This document shows, in pieces, positions 6,397 through 7,755 of a stretch of DNA of 7,755 nucleotides (position 1 is the first letter of the stretch; each line of letters opens with the position of its first letter). Position numbers and translations under genes: made by a program. The notes beneath the pieces are model-generated. The model saw only the letters and a list, made by a program, of their open reading frames with translations, had not been told where the DNA came from and did no database searches. This stretch comes from JBCBZH01 sp039815415 (GTDB lineage Bacteria > Bacteroidota > Rhodothermia > Rhodothermales > Rubricoccaceae), in NCBI GenBank assembly GCA_039815415.1, contig JBCBZH010000215.1, forward strand, positions 1 to 7,755, written 5' to 3'.

Positions 6397-7697
6397 TCGG
6401 GCGCGTCATCGGCAATTACCGCATCGACGCCAAGCTCGGGCAGGGCGGCATGGGCGCGGTCTACAAGGGCCTCGACCTGATGCTCGAGCGGCCGGTGGCC
6501 ATCAAGGCGCTCCGCGCTGACATCGCGGCGTCGCCCCAGCACGTGGAGCGCTTCCGCCAGGAGGCCCGCACGCTGGCACGCCTGCTCCACCCCCACATCG
6601 CCACCCTCTATGCGCTACTGCGCGAGGGCGACGATCTCTACATGGTGATGGAGTTCGTGGAGGGCGAGACGTTCGAGGCCGTCTTGCACCGCGAGCGACG
6701 CATCCCGGTTGATCACGCGCTTCGCCTGTTCGATCAGGCCTTGCGAGGCATCGACCACGCCCACCAGCGCGGCATCATCCACCGCGACGTGAAGCCTGCC
6801 AACTTCATGGTGATGCCCTCGGGCACGGTCAAGGTGATGGACTTTGGCATCGCCCGGCTTCTCGGTACCACGCGCATGACGCAGACGCGCCATGCCATCG
6901 GAACGGCGGAGTACATGGCTCCGGAGCAAGTGCGCGCCCGCGAGGTAGACGCCCGAACGGATGTGTATGCCCTCGGCATCCTGCTCTACGAGATGGTGAC
7001 GGGCCGCGTCCCGTTCGAGGCCGAAAGCTCGTTCGAGACCATGCAGGCGCACCTGCAGGCCGCCCCTCGCCCTCCGCGCGTCCTCACCTCGGACCTGCCG
7101 GAGTCCGTCGAGGCCGCCATCCTGACCGCGCTGGCGAAGGCTCCTGAAGACCGCCACGCCTCCGTGGCCGACTTCCGCGAGGCCCTGGCCGATGTGATAC
7201 CGACCGGGCCTCCCGTCCCGCTCCCCGCTTCATTCGCCGCGCCTCCAGAACCAACCGAGCCTGCACCGGCCCCCATTGTTGCAACACCGCCTCCGGGTCC
7301 CGCGCCGGAGACCGTCATCGCGCCAGCTCGAGAGGAGCCGCCCAAGATCACCGATGAGCTGGCTCTCGACGACAACCCGCCGGACGCCGATGCCTCCGAC
7401 GAGACCGTGCCCGATGAGGCCTCGAACGACGAGCTGACAACAGCAGAAACGGATGCTCCCAGCACCGAGGATGAGGCGGACTCGACTGAGGACGACGCCA
7501 CCAGCTCGCCCGACGATGACCCACCGACGGTTCCGTCACCAGCCACTCGGGTGGCCGCGCCTGCGACCGTCGTTGCGGATGCCGTGATCTCGGATCCTGA
7601 CTCGACGACGCCGGCGACAGTCATCGCTCCTGCTGCGGTTGCGCCTACGGTGGTGGCCCGCTCGCCAGCCCCAGAGACCACGCTGGAACACCCATAG
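6393..7697 (+). CDS. Soluble Ser/Thr protein kinase with acidic, Pro/Thr-rich C-terminal tail
   Basis: A 434-residue Hanks-type kinase whose ATG overlaps the phosphatase stop. Kinase domain ~9-268: GQGGMG (16-21), Lys38 in VAIKAL, Glu57, HRDVKPAN (130-137, D132), DFG (150-152), GTAEYMAPEQ (170-179). All catalytic residues are present. The activation loop carries Thr159, 160, 163 and 165 as possible autophosphorylation sites. No transmembrane segment is visible. Residues ~270-434 form a low-complexity tail, Pro-rich first, then Asp/Glu-rich, then Ala/Pro/Thr/Val-rich. It repeats a Thr-Val motif: ETVIA (306-310), ETV (337-339), ATVVA (391-395), ATVIA (408-412), PTVVA (418-422). The tail is probably disordered and could be autophosphorylated to recruit FHA proteins. 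It resembles kinase 1 (for example FxAESxF and the IATLY strand), so the two are likely paralogues. The stop codon TAG lies inside the first unit of a 15-bp tandem repeat, so the real or ancestral C-terminus may be variable. Confidence 0.93.
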   Translation: MIGRVIGNYRIDAKLGQGGMGAVYKGLDLMLERPVAIKALRADIAASPQHVERFRQEARTLARLLHPHIATLYALLREGDDLYMVMEFVEGETFEAVLHRERRIPVDHALRLFDQALRGIDHAHQRGIIHRDVKPANFMVMPSGTVKVMDFGIARLLGTTRMTQTRHAIGTAEYMAPEQVRAREVDARTDVYALGILLYEMVTGRVPFEAESSFETMQAHLQAAPRPPRVLTSDLPESVEAAILTALAKAPEDRHASVADFREALADVIPTGPPVPLPASFAAPPEPTEPAPAPIVATPPPGPAPETVIAPAREEPPKITDELALDDNPPDADASDETVPDEASNDELTTAETDAPSTEDEADSTEDDATSSPDDDPPTVPSPATRVAAPATVVADAVISDPDSTTPATVIAPAAVAPTVVARSPAPETTLEHP

Positions 7698-7755
7698 ATG
7701 AAACACCCACAGATGAAACACCCACAGATGAAACACCCACAGATGAAACACCCAC
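7687..7755. repeat. 15-bp tandem repeat (minisatellite) reaching the window end
   Basis: The unit ATGAAACACCCACAG repeats with period 15 from 7687 to the window edge, about 4.6 copies. There is one mismatch inside (T for C at 7695), which creates the TAG stop of kinase 2. Later copies are identical. In the kinase frame the units encode HPQMK, and each has an in-frame ATG (7698, 7713, 7728, 7743). The array may be an intergenic variable-number repeat or the start of a following gene whose protein would begin MKHPQMKHPQ; the window ends before this can be decided. No spacers are present, so it is not CRISPR. Confidence 0.9.

Larger units (their letters stand above)
747..7330. repeat. Dispersed decamer CGCCAGCTCG, nine exact copies
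   Basis: Exact copies, plus orientation: 747-756, 1717-1726, 2298-2307, 5103-5112, 7321-7330. Minus orientation: 1999-2008, 2336-2345, 3180-3189, 6348-6357. Several extend to GTCGCCAGCTCGAG (exact at 1715-1728 and, inverted, at 2334-2347). One-mismatch copies appear near 798, 895, 2618, 2759, 5088, 5764 and 7498. Copies lie in six different genes and two spacers and fall in different reading frames: A-S-W-R in the protease, E-L-A in the phosphatase and the small secreted protein, P-A-R in both kinases, and R-A-G-E in the sorting-domain protein. They are therefore not a shared protein motif. The span given is from the first to the last exact copy. Confidence 0.8.

Noticed and set aside
6986..7681. 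Minus-strand Ser/Ala/Gly-rich frame opposite the kinase 2 tail
   Set aside because: Low-complexity antisense of the Asp/Ala/Thr-rich tail; no start signal or recognisable domain.
7536..7751. Minus-strand frame with repeated FHLWV
   Set aside because: It is the reverse reading of the 15-bp repeat and the kinase tail, with no other support.
7687..7755. CRISPR array
   Set aside because: Units are directly adjacent with no spacers, and the 15-bp period is too short.

Overview
The window looks like chromosomal DNA from a GC-rich member of the Bacteroidota/Rhodothermota group. The reason is a type IX secretion system (T9SS) type A C-terminal sorting domain on the 640-1587 minus-strand protein, combined with high GC and starts that lack a Shine-Dalgarno sequence. 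The assignment below phylum level is inference; a Rhodothermales-like organism is the best guess. No rRNA, tRNA, insertion sequence, integrase or CRISPR array was seen.

Layout. Positions 1-1587 hold two minus-strand tandem paralogues that encode secreted proteins. The downstream one (1-617) runs off the left edge, and the upstream one (640-1587) is complete and ends in a T9SS sorting domain. This part is visibly less GC-rich than the rest. A 151-base divergent spacer leads to a small plus-strand secreted protein (1739-2188). A 279-base spacer follows, rich in inverted repeats and with a possible promoter at its right end.

Positions 2468-7697 form a plus-strand phosphosignalling cluster of four genes. 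They are an FHA-transmembrane-trypsin-like protease, a transmembrane Ser/Thr kinase with a C-terminal PEGA-like domain, a PP2C phosphatase, and a second, soluble Ser/Thr kinase with a long acidic Pro/Thr-rich tail. The last three are tightly packed (5-base gap, then a 4-base ATGA overlap). A perfect 12-bp hairpin sits between the protease and the first kinase. The window ends in a 15-bp tandem repeat whose first copy supplies the stop codon of the second kinase.

Working model (inference): two kinases write phosphothreonine, the PP2C phosphatase erases it, and the cytoplasmic FHA domain of the protease reads it, passing the signal across the inner membrane to a periplasmic serine protease. Kinase 1 could sense the periplasm through its PEGA-like domain. 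The cytoplasmic linker of the protease and the tail of kinase 2 share a Thr-containing ETVIA motif, which is a candidate phosphorylation and FHA-docking site.

Separately, a decamer, CGCCAGCTCG, occurs nine times exactly in this window (both strands, coding and non-coding, several reading frames). That is far more than expected, and it resembles a genome-wide signature oligonucleotide of the HIP1 or uptake-sequence kind.
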